Origin: Achatina immaculata
Lineage: Eukaryota; Mollusca; Gastropoda; Stylommatophora; Achatinidae
NCBI GenBank assembly: GCA_009760885.1
Contig: CM019693.1
Span: forward strand, 50,920,596-50,984,595
Length of the DNA stretch: 64,000 nucleotides
Direction: 5' to 3'
Numbering within the stretch: the first letter of the stretch is position 1; each line of letters opens with the position of its first letter. A model generated the notes under the pieces. The model ran no database searches and was not told where the DNA came from. It saw only the letters and a program-made list of their open reading frames with translations. The translations under genes were made by a program, and so were the position numbers. Shown piece after piece: positions 1-12,030 of the stretch.

Positions 1-227
1 TTTTTGATGGTGTAATTTCCAACAAATGTCTGCATGCACCTCACCGTGGCCAGCCTAGTCAAAGATTCCGGCAGCATCTCCTCACAGGGGACCAGCTCAC
101 GCTTAGTTAGAATGAAGCTTTCATGTGTGTGCCCCCCCCCCCAACCTTGTTTTTTTCTTGCTTCCTAAAGCGTGAAACATGGCACTGTGAAGCGTGAGCG
201 GTTAAAAAAAACTGCGGTAAAAGTGGT
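1..227. other. unassigned sequence
   Basis: No gene or repeat is recognised. A GC-richer stretch at about 16-120 is open in one + frame, but it has no clear splice acceptor and only weak donor candidates, so I do not call an exon. Confidence 0.4.
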
Positions 228-480
228 TCTAGTGATAAAAATAGACAGAGGTGTATGCTTCCAGTTTTACAGAAAAAAGAAAATGGGCAGAGTGAGAGAA
301 GTGGGCAAGAACGAGAGTGACAGAAAGTAAAATGGGTACGTGCAAATGAAGAACATACAGCAGTCCAATATTTCGGCTAAAGCTTTTTTCAAGGATCACA
401 TACAAGAACAACACAACAAATAAAAACAAGAAAAATAGATGAAAAGTTAAACACGTAGCATTTTTGTTATCCTCCGGGCA
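228..480. repeat. dispersed repeat, copy 1 of 3
   Basis: This stretch shares an ordered set of short blocks with 29330-29590 and 51590-51945. The shared blocks are a GA-rich start, then a CCAATATTTC block, an AAAGCTTTTTTC block, a GATCACATAC block, and a GATGAAAA-TTAAACA block. The 'ttcggctaaagcttttttc' core resembles the 3' ends of Penelope-like elements, but no coding sequence is present, so the class is uncertain. Confidence 0.5.
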
Positions 481-537
481 GGTGAGGGGATGATTTGTTC
501 CGTGATGGCGTCAGGATTTTTCAAAACTGGTTCGCTT

Positions 538-2349
538 GTAATAATAAGTGACGAAATGAAAAGAACGGGATACACATGTTGGGAATCTGCAAACATCAGT
601 GGAAAGAGGATCAGGACACTTCAAGAGCTTTTTACTTGGACAAATTAACATCCAAAGCATTATGAGGTTACAATCAAGTAAGTAATAGAATCCTCACAAT
701 CAGACTTAGGGCACTCCTAGAAGTGTAACAGTTATCGAGATATATGCACCTACATCAGCAGCAGAAGAAGAGGAAGTAGAAGACTTTTTAACACGCTGCA
801 AACGACGATAGACCAGGTATGGAACATGATATTGTATTAATAATGGGGGATTTTAATGCAAAGATTGGTACATAAAGAGCAGAAGACGAAGGATATGTTG
901 TAGGGAAATTTAGCATAGGATACAGAAATGTGGCAAGTGACAATCTAATGGCATTTTGCATGGAAAATGAGCTAATGATTGCTAACACACTTTTTAAACA
1001 ACATCCAAGAAGACTTTACACATGGACATCATATGATGGGAAAACCAAGAATCAGATTGCATTTTAGTGCAAAGATTGTGGAGATCAAGTATAACATCAG
1101 CAAAAACTTTACCAGGTGCTGATTGTGACACACACCATGAGTTATTAATAGCAGACATGAAGGTAAAGATAAAAAAAAACAGTTATGGGATCAAGACCAC
1201 TCCGCTTTGATCTTACAAAAGTACCAGAACAATACGGTATAGAAGTGAAGAACCGTTTCAAAATCCTGATGTTTGTACAGGAGGTCACACCAGATGAATT
1301 GGCTACGCAGGCCAAAGATATCTTAATAACAACAGCTAAAGACATGGTTCCAGTAAAGAAAACACAAAAGAATGGATGGATTACAGCAGGCACACTAGAA
1401 CTGATAAAACAATGTAGAGAAATGAAGACGCAATGGAGAGTGACAAACAACAACAAAGATAAATATAAAAATTTTAACAAAAGAAGTACGAAGAAACATA
1501 AGAAAAGACAAAAAAACAGTACATACAAGACTGTTGTGAAAGAATAGGAGGACATCAGAAGTGTGGAAGAGATAGTGAAATGTTTAAAGAAATGAAGACA
1601 TTGACGAGAAATGTCACACCTAAGGTAAATGTAATTTGTGACGAGATGGGGAAAATAATTCTAGAAAGATGGAAGGAATATTGCAAAGGAATGTATGAAA
1701 CAACCGACTGTGGAAACAGAAATCAACAGTGTGAATTATTATTAGAGGAGAAAGAACCCGGACCAACAATAGGAGAAGTTTTATGGCAATAAAGAATCTG
1801 AAAAATGGTAAATCACCAGGATGTGATGAAATAACAGCTGAATTTGTTAAAGCAGGAGGAAAGGATTGTGCAACAATCTATCATGCACTATGCAAAAGAT
1901 ATGGCATTCAGTTATTTACCCAAAAGAATGGAAAAGAACTGTATTCATACCACTACCAAAAAAGGGTAACCTGAAATTATACACAAACTACAGAACTGTT
2001 GCCCTGATCAGTCGTGCAAGTAAAATTCTAATAAAAATCATAATGGATAGACTTCGAAAGAAAATAAAAGAAGAAGTCAATATGGTCCAAGCTGGTTTTA
2101 GGCAAGGAAAAGGATCAAGAGATCACATATTCAATATAAGATTAATAATAGAGAAATGCTGAGAATTTAATGTGAATGTATATTTATCTTTTATAGACTA
2201 TTTAAAGGCATTTGATTGTGTACAACACCAGAAACTTTGGGAAATAGTGGGAAAAAATGGGATTTCCAACATTTGATACAGTTAACATCACTGCTGTATC
2301 TAGACCAACAGGCAGCAATAAGAATAAATGGCGAAACAAGAACTTGGTT
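538..2349 (+). mobile_element. RTE-like family A retrotransposon, 5' part of copy 1 (EN and RT)
   Basis: This is a degraded copy of the non-LTR element that is nearly intact at 59084-62141. It begins inside the AP-type endonuclease domain, with GDFNA-type and QHPRR motifs in broken frames near 845-1015. It continues through the linker and the first half of the reverse transcriptase, where the '[14 protein letters not shown]' motif lies near 1800. Several stops and frameshifts make it a pseudogene. The copy stops at about 2349 and resumes at about 3777 on the other side of a nested minus-strand element. Confidence 0.85.
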
Positions 2350-3776
2350 TTAACGAACAAACGAATGAACATACTTTATTTTCAAAGGGTCCAACATTCT
2401 GCCCTTTATCATACAGCTTTCACTCAGTGACAGTCATTCAGCATTTATTAATGAGCGTTAATAATCAGGAAGACACAATCAAATGATTACATAAATAAAT
2501 AATAAACTTATCTTTTGTCCATGCACTCCGCTCTCTGATTTATGCAACAGCATGAAATAAACTTGCATTCTTACATTTATTCAAAACTAAAATTTATAGA
2601 AAAGCTGTTAAAAATTACAACAATCAAGCTATACTTTAAACTACTTTAGACTACGCTTAGGGAGGCTTATAGTCCACATCAAACAGATGTTGACACAGTC
2701 TGAAGTTATAAGAATGAATATTACTTGTAAGTTTTACATAAGTTGGTAGGGCATTCCAAAGGTGGGCAGCTGAGTAAGAGAAGCTTTCTTTAAACATGTC
2801 AAGCCTTGGTTTTGGGAGAGTACAATTGCTTAAGTGTTGATTGTGTTTTGGGTTGGATTTGAACAATGACCACAAATAGAGTGGAGCATTGTGCGGTAGA
2901 ATTTTGTGAATTAACTTGGCTTTGTTGAAAAGAAATCTCTTCTTGAGGGGTAAAATATATATTTGTAATGTGTGCTGCATGTTTGTCATCTATAAGCCTT
3001 AACTGCTCATTTTTAAGTGAATAAAGTCTTTTCATGTTTGACATGGAACAACCATCCCAGACTGTGGAACAGTAGTCCAAGTGTGTTTGTATCTGTGATA
3101 TGTAATATATTCTTCTGGTGTCAATGTCAAGAAAATGTTTAATTTTAGTAAATTAGTAAACTTTTTATGCAGTGAGTTTGGTTAGATTGTCTACATGATG
3201 ATTCCAGCTGAAGTGGTGGTCAGTCATGAGACCTAGAGTTTTATGTTCACCAACATTCTTTATCTGTGAAGTTCCAGCATGGAGCTGTGGTGTTGTTGGT
3301 GAATTTGTTAATTTCTGTCTTGTTGTAATGAGCATGGATTTTGTTTTGCTGGTGTTTATGAGCATTCTGTTGTTGTTGCTCCAGTTAATTAGACTGTTTA
3401 TTTCAATTTGAAGAGTTGACTCAGTCATTGTCACTGATGTAAACTGTGCAGTCATCAGCAAAGAGGTCGCAAGATGATTTTTTTAGATGAAGTGGATGAT
3501 CATTGATGTAGATGGTGAAAAGGAGAGGATCAAGAATAGACCCTTGTGGAACACCATTATCAACCACAGATGAACTTGACTTTGTTTTTGAGGGAAACTA
3601 CCTGTTGTCTGTCGAAAAGAAAAGATGTAATAAATTTTGTCAAGTCAGGGTGTAATTTATAAGTCTCAAGTTTTCTAAGATTTCATGATCGATCATGTCA
3701 CATGCTTTTTTAAACAGTTGATAGAATGGAAATTGGCCTATAGCTTGAGGGATTTTTCTTTGAACCATTTTTCTCT
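2350..3776 (-). mobile_element. CR1/Jockey-like LINE fragment nested in family A copy 1
   Basis: Read on the minus strand, the order is NPSSYRPISILS (about 3750), DMIDHEIL (about 3690), GVPQGSILDPLL (about 3550), FADDCTVY (about 3470), then a C-terminal block with SFSYSAAHLWNALP (about 2760). This is the RT-to-3'-end order of CR1/Jockey-type LINEs. The jump from YRPIS straight to DMIDHE shows an internal deletion. The 3' end is a short (TTCGTTTG)-like tail next to 2350. Stops break the frame. Confidence 0.8.
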
Positions 3777-4706
3777 TGACATAAAACAAGAAGTCAGTCA
3801 GGGGTGCATATTGTTGCCTTACTTATTTAACTTGTATACTGAAAATATAAAGAGGAATGTTAGAGAAGATGTAAACAAAGAATATTACGATGCCATAACA
3901 ATTGGAGGTTATGAAATACCAGAGATTAGATATGCTGATGACACAGTATTATTGTCCACAACACAAAATGGATTGGAAACACTAATTATATCAGTCCGTA
4001 AGAATAGTGAAGAGCAAAACCTCTACCTTAATGCAAAGAAAACTAAATTGATGACAACTGACAAAACAAATAAGGCGGCTGAAATATGTATCATTGAAGA
4101 AAAATTGGAAGAAGTGGAGAGTTTTGAATATCTTGGATCATTACTAACTAATAATGGAGATACAACAAAGGAAATTAAAAGGAAGACAACTATCGCTCTT
4201 CAGAAAATAAAAAAACTAAAGAAGCTGTGGAGAGGAACAGACAAAACTACAAAAATAAGATCTTTAAGGGCATGCATCTTTCCCATCACAACATATGCCT
4301 GTGAGAACTGGACACTTAACAAAACAGCTGAGAAACACATAAATGCCTTTGAATGTAAATGCTACAGAAGAGTTATTCAAATATCATGGACACAGAAAAA
4401 AAAAGAACAAATATATCCATACAACAAGAACTTAATATTGAAGAAGGCTGGGTAGTAAAGAGGATTAAAGAGAGAAATCTTAAATATTGTGAACACATTA
4501 AATGTCATGATAATCTAGAGAAAACTGTCTTGGAAGGGTACATAATGGGAAAAAGAAGACCAAGATGAAGATGGCTGCAAGATATTGTTGATGATCTGCA
4601 AATGGATGCATCAGCAGCAGAGCATCTTGCTGACAACCGAGAGGCCTACAGGAGTGCTGTTAGGGAGGCAAAGTTCAGCAAGGGACATGCCCATGAATGA
4701 GTGAAT
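3777..4706 (+). mobile_element. RTE-like family A, 3' part of copy 1
   Basis: The element interrupted at 2349 continues here. A 256-residue open stretch (3685-4455, beginning in foreign sequence) carries the RT catalytic box [12 protein letters not shown] near 3930 and the [11 protein letters not shown] block. It then runs into the C-terminal [26 protein letters not shown] region. The final part (GWVVKRIKERNLKY, then an RRPR-like region) is frame-shifted. The 3' end is an ATGA/GTGAA-type short tail near 4695. Confidence 0.85.
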
Positions 4707-4889
4707 AGTTCATGTGTACCTATCTTTCACTATACAAGAAGTGCTTTATGAAATACTGGTTTTGACACTACAATATTTAGTACCTTACACTCTTGTAAAA
4801 TGTAAAATTAAACACACTTTACAAACATCAGCAGGAATTAAATGGTGACTTGAAATTGTATTTACCTTATTTACCAATGATACTGTTCA

Positions 4890-5327
4890 CAAATGCTATA
4901 TTGAACCTATCTTGTTATATGGAAGTGAATCATGGACAGTAGGCAAGTCTGCACAAAAATCATTGGAAGCAGCAGAAATGTGGTTTATTAGAAGAATGTT
5001 GCGAATCCCCTGGACAGCAAAAATAACTAATGAAGAATGTAGGAGAAGAGCTGGAGAGACAAAAAACCTTGTCAAAAAGATAAGAGAGAGACAATGTACT
5101 TTCATAGGACATGCAATGAGAAGAGGGGGCATTGAAAATATTATAACAACAGGAAAAATAGAAGGAAGAAGATCAAGAGGAAGACCAAGAGAAATGATAC
5201 TGGACAGTCTGACAGGATGGTGTGAGAGGAGATCACCAACTGAGCTGATGGCATGCATGAAGGATCGCGTACTCTGGAGAAGCATAATAGCCAACGCCAG
5301 TCGGCACGGCACATGATGATGATGACT
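4890..5327 (+). mobile_element. RTE-like family B, 5'-truncated 3' end
   Basis: This is the C-terminal 134 residues of family B, in one open frame (4912-5316) from [15 protein letters not shown] to the natural stop after NASRHGT. It includes the basic [13 protein letters not shown] segment. The copy ends in a short (GAT)n tail. It is 5'-truncated, as expected from aborted target-primed reverse transcription. Confidence 0.88.
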
Positions 5328-5649
5328 GTTCACAAAAATCTGCTCCTGCTGTAGCAAAGTCAAAGCTGGCCAGTTCTCCTCCGTGCAGACTGAGAACCAT
5401 CATCCTGCACCCATGATTATTCTCCAGCTGATTTCGCTGCTTGCTTTTTACTAGGTTTTTGATAATATGAACTCGTTACTGTAACCAATTACCTCCAGAA
5501 GTGTTTTTTTTTCTAAAATCAATATTTTACCGGTAATTGCCAGTAAATGCAGTTAGTGGATTTTTCCCTGTTGGTATCACTGAGGTAGGTCTTCACTCAG
5601 TAGCTTAAGACAACAGACGAGGCAGCAGCAGTACAAGACTGCAAGTGTT
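5328..5649. other. unassigned spacer
   Basis: I see no gene or recognisable repeat here. The sequence is AT-rich with no convincing exon signals. Confidence 0.4.
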
Positions 5650-6935
5650 TAGCAACCTCTGTGGTGGTTGGAAGAGGTTGAGAACTCCTGTGGGCTGAAA
5701 TGAAAGCTAACCAAGTAATGACAGTCGTGTAGGAATGACTCAGTGAAGAAAAAGTGACTCTTGAGGATGACATGTAGGAGGCCACATAAACATTCAAGCA
5801 TTTGGCAGTGGAGTGCAAAAGACATTGTTGGCACGCATTTGCAGAGGAGGTAACATATGACCAAATGTACAAGTACACAATTGAGGGTCAACATCAGAGA
5901 TGAGGATTGTATGCGGCTGGCTTCTGATTCACAGAAGGGCAAAGCATTGTTTGACAGATACATCAGCCGGACGGACCAGGGAGCCATCAGCACTCGCATG
6001 GAGGTGAGAGATGCGATAGCTACTTCACTCAACCATACCTGCTTTGCAGAAGATGTATTGCAGTCTTGACATACAATGTGTATGCGAGTTTTCTGAAGGA
6101 GGAGACATCTATAATTGCTCTAGACCTCAAGGATGCCTACAACGGGGTTGACTACAGAGGACTGATGTCTCTCCCAAAGGACATGGAGGTGAATCCTTGG
6201 CTGGTATGATGGATAGTGTACATGCTGCTGGCAAAAACAGTGGCATTGAGCTTTGGTTCCTGGACAGCTGAGCGTAGAATAGCACCAGGTCTCCCACAGG
6301 CCTCTCCCTTCTTACAGTGTCATTCACTGTCTGCTCAGCCAAGATTGGCCATCTTCAAACATTTGGTCCAGGATGCTCTTTGACATATGCAGATGACATC
6401 CTGACTTACATGCATGGAACAACCTTAGATGACCAGCAAGCACCAAGATAATGTGAATGAAATATTGTGGTGTGACAACAACAAAGCCGTGATTGATCGT
6501 GCCAGGGCCAAGATAATCTGCTGCTTCTTGAGTAACAGAATCTGCAGGAGTCACTACCTCTGATACAGCATGCAGTTTCCATTGAGAGGGATCTTTGCTT
6601 AAGATACCTGGGCATCTCTTTTAACAGGTCATTGTCTTTCAAACATGTAGACAATGTAGAGGAGAAAGCAGATTAATGCTATTAAAGTGATGGCTGAGGC
6701 TGGTTTTCAGCAGTGTACATTCTTCTTGTTAATGTATTTGATAGTGTTGCCAGCTTTGGACTGTGGGCTCAGTATACTCACACTATTATATCAAAGCTGG
6801 AAAGAGTTCAGAATTGAAGTCACGAGAGCAGTCCTGGGATGCACCAGAGACACACTGACTGTGACCATAAGCTACTTACTGGGACTACCTGGTATCAGAG
6901 CACAACACAAACTCATGCAAGTAAAGACCTTCAGC
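5650..6935 (+). mobile_element. degraded reverse transcriptase fragment
   Basis: In shifting + frames the sequence reads ALDLKDAYNGVDY (about 6120), ALSFGSWTAERRIAPGLPQ (about 6245), a YADDILTY-like box (about 6390), then LDCGLSILTLLYQSW (about 6760) and RAVLGCTRDTL (about 6830). These match the RT palm and downstream region of a non-LTR element unrelated to families A-D. Stops and frameshifts are frequent. I cannot name the clade with confidence. Confidence 0.7.
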
Positions 6936-7135
6936 AGACAAAGAGATGTTGTCTGCATATCTTAGATTGTTTAAGTTGTATCCTCCCACTGCTATTCCAG
7001 GCATGTTTTCAGTGAGTCCCATAGTTCTTTTTCTATAGAGGGAGGAGAGGTTAGGGGATAAAACACATCCCTGCCATACTCCCACTTCTGTGTTCTGATA
7101 CTCTCCTATTTGATTATCAATCCTGATTGCAGCAG
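6936..7135 (-). mobile_element. RTE-like RT fragment
   Basis: On the minus strand this reads RIDNQIGEYQNTEVGVWQGC, then LSPNLSSLY and YNLNNLRYADNISL. This is the RT region before and across the YADD box, here YADN. It is closest to family C, whose + copy at 63700 reads VENQIGTFQDIKLGVRQGCV. The fragment is very short and abuts the 50-bp minisatellite. Confidence 0.7.
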
Positions 7136-8195
7136 AGATGACACAAACATGGGACATGCTGGATATTGGAGAAAAGAGATGACACAAACATGGGACATGC
7201 TGGATATTGGAGAAAAGAGATGGCACCAACACAGACCTTGAACAGGCTGATGTTGGAGAAAAGAGAAGCTGACACAAACACAGATATGGGACAAGCTGGG
7301 TTTTGGAGAAAAAAGAAGATGACAAAAGCACCAAACAAGGATAAAATGAGTGCTGGAGAAAGGAGAAGATGGCACAGGCACCAAGCTAGACAAAATGAGT
7401 GCTGGAGAAAGGAGAAGATGACACAAGCACAAAGCTAGGACAGGATGAGTGCTGGAGAAAGGAGAAGCTGACACAAGCACCAAGTTAGGATAAAATGAGT
7501 GCTGGAGAAAGGAGAAGATGACACAAACACCAAACTAGGATAAAATGAGTGCTGGAGAAAGGAGAAGATGACACAAACACCAAGCTAGGACAAAATGAGT
7601 GCTGGAGAAAGGAGAAGATGACACAAACACCAAGCAAGGATGAAATGAGTGCTGGAGAAAGATGGCACAGGCACCAAGCTAGGACAAAATGAGTGCTGGA
7701 GAAAGGAGAAGATGACACAAACACCAAGCTAGGACAAAATGAGTGCTGGAGAAAGGAGAAGATGACACAAACACCAAGCTAGGACAAAATGAGTGCTGGA
7801 GAAAGGAGAAGATGACACAAACACCAAGTTAGGACAAAATGAGTGCTGGAGAAAGGAGAAGATGACACAAATACCAAGCTGGGACAAAATGAGTGCTGGA
7901 GAAAGGAGAAGATGACACAAACACCAAGCTAGGACAGAATGAGTGCTGGAGAAAGGAGAAGATGACACAAGCACAAAGCTAGGACAGGATGAGCGCTGGA
8001 GAAAGGAGAAGATGACACAAACACCAAGCTAGGATAAAATGAGTGCTGGAGAAAGGAGAAGATGACACAAGCACAAAGCTAGGACAAAATGAGTGCTGGA
8101 GAAAGGAGAAGATGACACAAGCACCAAGCAAGGATAAAGTGGCTGTTGGAGAAAGGAGAAGATGATACAATCACCAAGCTAGGACAAAATAACTG
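7136..8195. repeat. 50-bp minisatellite array
   Basis: About 20 head-to-tail units of 50 bp are present (for example, repeat starts at 7741 and 7791). Each contains GTGCTGGAGAAAGGAGAAGA and an ACACCAAGCTAGGACAAAAT-like half. The first units (7136-7330) are more diverged. Long open frames on both strands here come from the repeat and are not genes. Confidence 0.92.
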
Positions 8196-8221
8196 TATCC
8201 TTAATTTATCGATGAATAAGT

Positions 8222-8505
8222 TCAAGTATGAATAATACCCCTAACTTTAACATACCAGTAAGAAAATGTTCAAGTATAAATAGTAACCCTAACATACCAG
8301 TGAGAAAATGTTCAAGTATAAATAGTAATCCTAACATACCAGTAAGAAAATGTTCAATTATAAATAGTAATCCTAACATACCAGTGAGAAAATGTTCAAG
8401 TATAAATAGTAACCCTAACATACCAGTGAGAAAATGTTCAAGTATAAATAGTAATCCTAACATACCAGTGAGAAAATGTTCAAGTATAAACAGCAACCCT
8501 AGCAT
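8222..8505. repeat. 42-bp minisatellite array, segment 1
   Basis: About 6.5 units of 42 bp contain AACATACCAGTGAGAAAATG and TTCAAGTATAAATAGTAA. Because 42 is divisible by 3, both strands stay open (NIPVRKCSSINSNP on +), which is an artefact. Diverged units of the same sequence recur at 9820-9980, 12595-12790 and 12977-13095, so this looks like one array later split by transposons. Confidence 0.9.
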
Positions 8506-9380
8506 TCATTCATTCATTCATTCATTTGCATGTCCCTTGCAGAACTTTGCCTCCCTAACAGCACTCTTGTAGGCCACCCGGTTGTGAGCATGATGGCATG
8601 CTGCTGATGCATCCATCTGCAGATCCTCAACAATGTCTTGCAGGCATTTTTGCCTTGGTCATTCTCTCTTTCATTTTTCCCATTATGTACGCTTCCAAAA
8701 TGGTCTTCTCTAGATTATCATGACGTTTAATGTGTCCAAAATATTTAAGTTTTCTCTCTTTAATCTTCTTTACTAGCCAGCCTTCTTCAGTATTAAGTTC
8801 TTATAGTATTATGTATTTGTTCTTTTTTGTGTCCATGGTATTTGAATAACTCTTCTGTAACATTTACAGTCAAAGGCATTTATGTGTTTCTCAGCTGTTT
8901 TGTTAAGGCATATGTTGTGAGGGGGAAAGATGCATGCCCTTAAAAATCTTATTTTTGTAATTCTGTCTGTTCTTCTCCACAGCTTCTTTAGTTGTTTTAT
9001 TTTCTGAAGAGCGATAGATGTCCTCCTTTAATTTCCCTCATTGTATCTCCATTATTAGTTAGTAGTGATCCAAGATATTAAAAACTATCCACTTCTTCCA
9101 GTTTTTCCTCATTGATAGATATTTCAGCTGCCTTATTTGTTTTGTCAGTTGTCATCAATTTAGTTTTCTTTGCATTAAGGTAGAGGTTTTGCTCTTCACT
9201 ATTCTTACGGACTGACATAATTAGTTTTTCCAATCCATTTTGTGTTGTGGACAGTAATACTTTGTCATCAGCATATCTAATCTCTGGTATTTCATAACCT
9301 CCAATTGTTATGGCATCGTAATATTCTTTGTCTACATCTTCTTTAACATTCCTCACTATATTTTCAGTATACAAGCATTA
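8506..9380 (-). mobile_element. RTE-like family A, 3' fragment
   Basis: This is a reverse-complement copy of the family A 3' end. It starts with the ATTCATTCATTCATT tail at 8506 and runs up to the RT region around YADDKVLLSTTQ (9250-9300) and the MYTENIVRN block. It is 5'-truncated. Numerous single-base changes and indels are present. Confidence 0.88.
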
Positions 9381-9423
9381 TATTTTCAGTATTCATGCAT
9401 TGATTGTGAGAAACAAAGTATTA

Positions 9424-9815
9424 GTGTTATATTGAACCTATTTTGTTACATGGATGTGAATCATGGACTGTTGGCAGACAAATGAGTAAGTAAATCATCG
9501 GAGACAACAGAGATGTGGTTCCTGAGAAGAATGATGAGGATCCTGCGGATAGCCAAGATAACTTATGAGCAGTTTGAGACAAGCTAACGAAAAACGTAGT
9601 ATAATAACAAAGATGAGAAAAAGCAGTCGTCGTTCTTCAGGCATGTAGTGTCCAGTGGACAAAACTGAAGGCAAGGGAGGCTGAGGATGACCGAGGGAGG
9701 CCTGACATTGTGATATGGAAAGAGATCAGCAGCGGTTACTCAGAAATGTCAAGAACTGAGACTTGTGAAGGAGTGCGACCACACATGCTGCCCAGCATGA
9801 TACGTGATGAAGACA
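9424..9815 (+). mobile_element. diverged RTE-like family B 3' fragment
   Basis: The start matches the family B block 'tatattgaacctat' followed by a degraded ESWT region. The rest is strongly diverged but keeps the order of the family B C-terminus and ends near GATGAAGAC. The identification rests mainly on the first 80 bases. Confidence 0.55.
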
Positions 9816-9819
9816 AACA

Positions 9820-9982
9820 TACAATGAGAAAATATTCAAGAATAAACAGCAACTCTAGTTTACGAGTGAAAACATTTCAAGTATAAACAGTGAGAAAATA
9901 ATCAAATATAAACAGTGAGAAAATAATCAGATATAAACAGTGAAAAAATAATCAGATATAAACAGAAATATTCAGCCATGTA
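9820..9982. repeat. 42-bp minisatellite array, segment 2
   Basis: Shortened units containing CAGTGAGAAAATAATCA and ATATAAACAGTGA are related to the array at 8222-8505. The segment ends at the left boundary of the pogo-like transposon. Confidence 0.7.
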
Positions 9983-10234
9983 CTTAGAACCCTGTTCTGA
10001 TCTTACATTGAAGAAAAAAGTGCCGCTTAATATCACATTGGCGGGACCATCAAAATATGGTGACATTAAGCAGGGTTCATTACAAGCGTTTTAACTGGGC
10101 CAATAGTGTGTGTGGTGTGTGTCTGTGTGTGTCTGGCAAACAGCCAAAGCTGTTATTATCAAACACAAAATGTATTAATCACAAAATACAGCAAATCTTA
10201 GCCATTAAATTACAGTATAGATAACACTAGAATC

Positions 10235-10246
10235 AAGCAGCATCTG
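10235..10246. repeat. target-site duplication, left
   Basis: The 12-bp AAGCAGCATCTG occurs here and again at 11560-11571, exactly bordering the 10247-11559 retroposon. Confidence 0.8.
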
Positions 10247-11559
10247 CGATATTCTTCAGCTGCCATGTGTGGAGTGGTGCTCCTCCCGGCCAATGAAGAA
10301 AGGTGCAAATGGGGTTGCCGTGCAGCACCACTGCGGAAAAGGTGGTAGAAAGGATAAAGCAAAGCAAACAGTCAAATCATGGCACCTCTGGTCTGGAGGT
10401 CGGCCACGTCCTGAGTGCAGTCATATCGGGTGGAATGCATGAACCGGCTTGTCCCAGAGGTTAAGACACTGCTGGCGAGACTCTTCTGGTGCCGCACGTG
10501 GAGTGAAGCTCCTCCCGGTTAAGGAAGAAAATGCGGAAAAGAAATAACGGTTGCTGTGCGGCGCTGACATGAAAAGGTGGTGGAAAGGATAATGTGAAAT
10601 TTGATCGGTATGTCCAGTAGTATCATTGCGAGAGCTACACATACCACGGCGCCACTGCTCTAGAGGTCAACCATGTCCGAAATACGCCTACACTGGTGAA
10701 ATATGCCTAAACCGGCACACACCAGGGGTGGAACTTGATGGCTAGACATGTCATGCCACCTCTGCTCTAGAGGTCGGTCACGCCTGATATACACCCATAC
10801 TGGTGAATTATGCCTAAACCGGCTCACACCAGGGGTGAATCTTGAAGGCTAAGCATGTCACAGTACCTCTGCTCTAGAGGTTGGTCACGTCCCAAACACA
10901 CCCGTACTGGGATAATATGCCTAAACCGGCTCAACCCAGGGGTGGAAGTCACTAGTGGCGAGAATTCGTCCTCCTGGACAAAAGCTCCATCCTGGTCACA
11001 ACTAGAAAGGGTAGCGGCCACGATCACAAAATGCTGAAGTCAGAGATATTGGACCAGGGCAGTCTAGATAGGCAACCACCTCTCACCCGGCGGGGATATT
11101 TGCGTATCCAAACCACGCTGAGGTTTTCCGGTGAGAAAGTCCAACTCAGGACTGGATGGGCAACCACCTCTCACTCGGCAGTGATACACGGGTATCTCAA
11201 AACACATCGAGGTTTTCCGGTGAGAAGGTTCAACTCTGGCCTAGGTGGGCTACCATTTCTCACCCAGTGGGGATGCACTGATATCCTAAACACGTCGAGG
11301 TCTTCCGGTGAGAAAGTCCAACTCTAGACTAAACTGGTGCAACGAAAACCACAGTGTCACGCAATCCGCTTCAGAGACCCACCAAGAATACAGGCTAAAG
11401 CACTGCGATACTCTGAACCCCTTGTAGTTCTCTCGTGGATCTCGTGTGGTCCTTTCGGGGACCACACAGGAGACAACAGGACCTAACGAGGACCACAGGC
11501 TTAAATTCACTAGAATCACAGTGCGGTCTTGGTGGTAGAAGCGAACAAAGAAGAAGAAG
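10247..11559 (+). mobile_element. non-coding retroposon with internal tandem repeats and AAG tail
   Basis: This 1.3-kb segment is bounded by a perfect 12-bp duplication and ends in a (AAG)n tail, which indicates LINE-type retrotransposition. It is GC-richer than its surroundings. Inside are three sets of direct repeats: two copies of a GTGGAGTG..GCTCCTCCCGG block (10268-10340, 10498-10570); four copies of a CTCTGCTCTAGAGGT-type unit ending in CCGGCTCACACCAGGGGTG (10640-10960); and three units of about 89 bp with GAGGTTTTCCGGTGAGAAAG (11070-11330). No significant ORF is present. It may derive from the 5' or 3' UTR of an RNase H-bearing LINE. The fragment at 29790-30297 has the same AAG tail. 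Confidence 0.75.
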
Positions 11560-11571
11560 AAGCAGCATCTG
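11560..11571. repeat. target-site duplication, right
   Basis: Second copy of AAGCAGCATCTG. It overlaps the last base of the AAG tail. Confidence 0.8.
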
Positions 11572-11683
11572 ACTTTTCAGCAATAATAGTAAAAAAAAAA
11601 TGCACCCTTTTGTGTTGTAATAACTGGTCTATTAATCAAAGTCATTTAAGCACGATACATCATTAAAACCGTCCTGCGTCATG

Positions 11684-12030
11684 TCAGGCATACTGTAAAT
11701 GAACGAACGCAGTCTCGAACACGCTTACAGACTGAGCATAAGAAACAGTTTTGGTGGGTGTCTGATCCATGACAGTCTCATTGACGTAATTAGCACTATC
11801 GTCAGTGTTGCTGTCTACCTTGCTTTTGCTGCAGCTAGTGACGATCTCTTCAACTGAATGCATTTCCGTTGCCAGCAAGCCGTCATCAGCTGAAATGAAC
11901 TGGACAAATGTAACATTTTCATCAGAAATTTTTGACCACTCTTCTTTTTTAACAGGCTTCGAAACAGTTGAAACATCAGTTCCAGATTTTTTTGCAGTAG
12001 CCTTTCTCGTAACCTTGCTTCAGAATGTCC
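11684..12030 (-). pseudogene. pogo/Tigger-like transposase C-terminal fragment
   Basis: One minus-strand frame is open from about 12030 to a stop near 11684. It includes EEWSKISDENVTFVQFISAD, then DGLLATEMHSVEEIVTS and an acidic/serine tail ending in VFETAFVHLQYA. The acidic 'V..D..L' region followed by an 'EEIV' block and a closing helix resembles the C-terminus of pogo/Tigger (CENP-B-like) transposases, downstream of the DDE domain. The catalytic region itself is absent, so this is a fragment. The assignment is by pattern only. Confidence 0.5.

Noticed and set aside
16..120. GC-richer open stretch as an upstream SARM1 exon
   Set aside because: No convincing acceptor, only weak donor candidates, and no recognisable similarity.
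1145..1555. Hydrophobic minus-strand ORF (136 residues)
   Set aside because: Shadow of the family A linker region read antisense; the same shadow recurs at 59963-60367.
7106..8170. Minus-strand membrane-like proteins rich in 'VFVSSSPFSSTHF'
   Set aside because: Translation of the 50-bp minisatellite, present in several frames, with no unique sequence.
8206..8572. Open frames on both strands (repeated MLGLLFILEHFLTG and NIPVRKCSSINSNP peptides)
   Set aside because: Both follow from a 42-bp unit that is a multiple of three. There are no gene signals.
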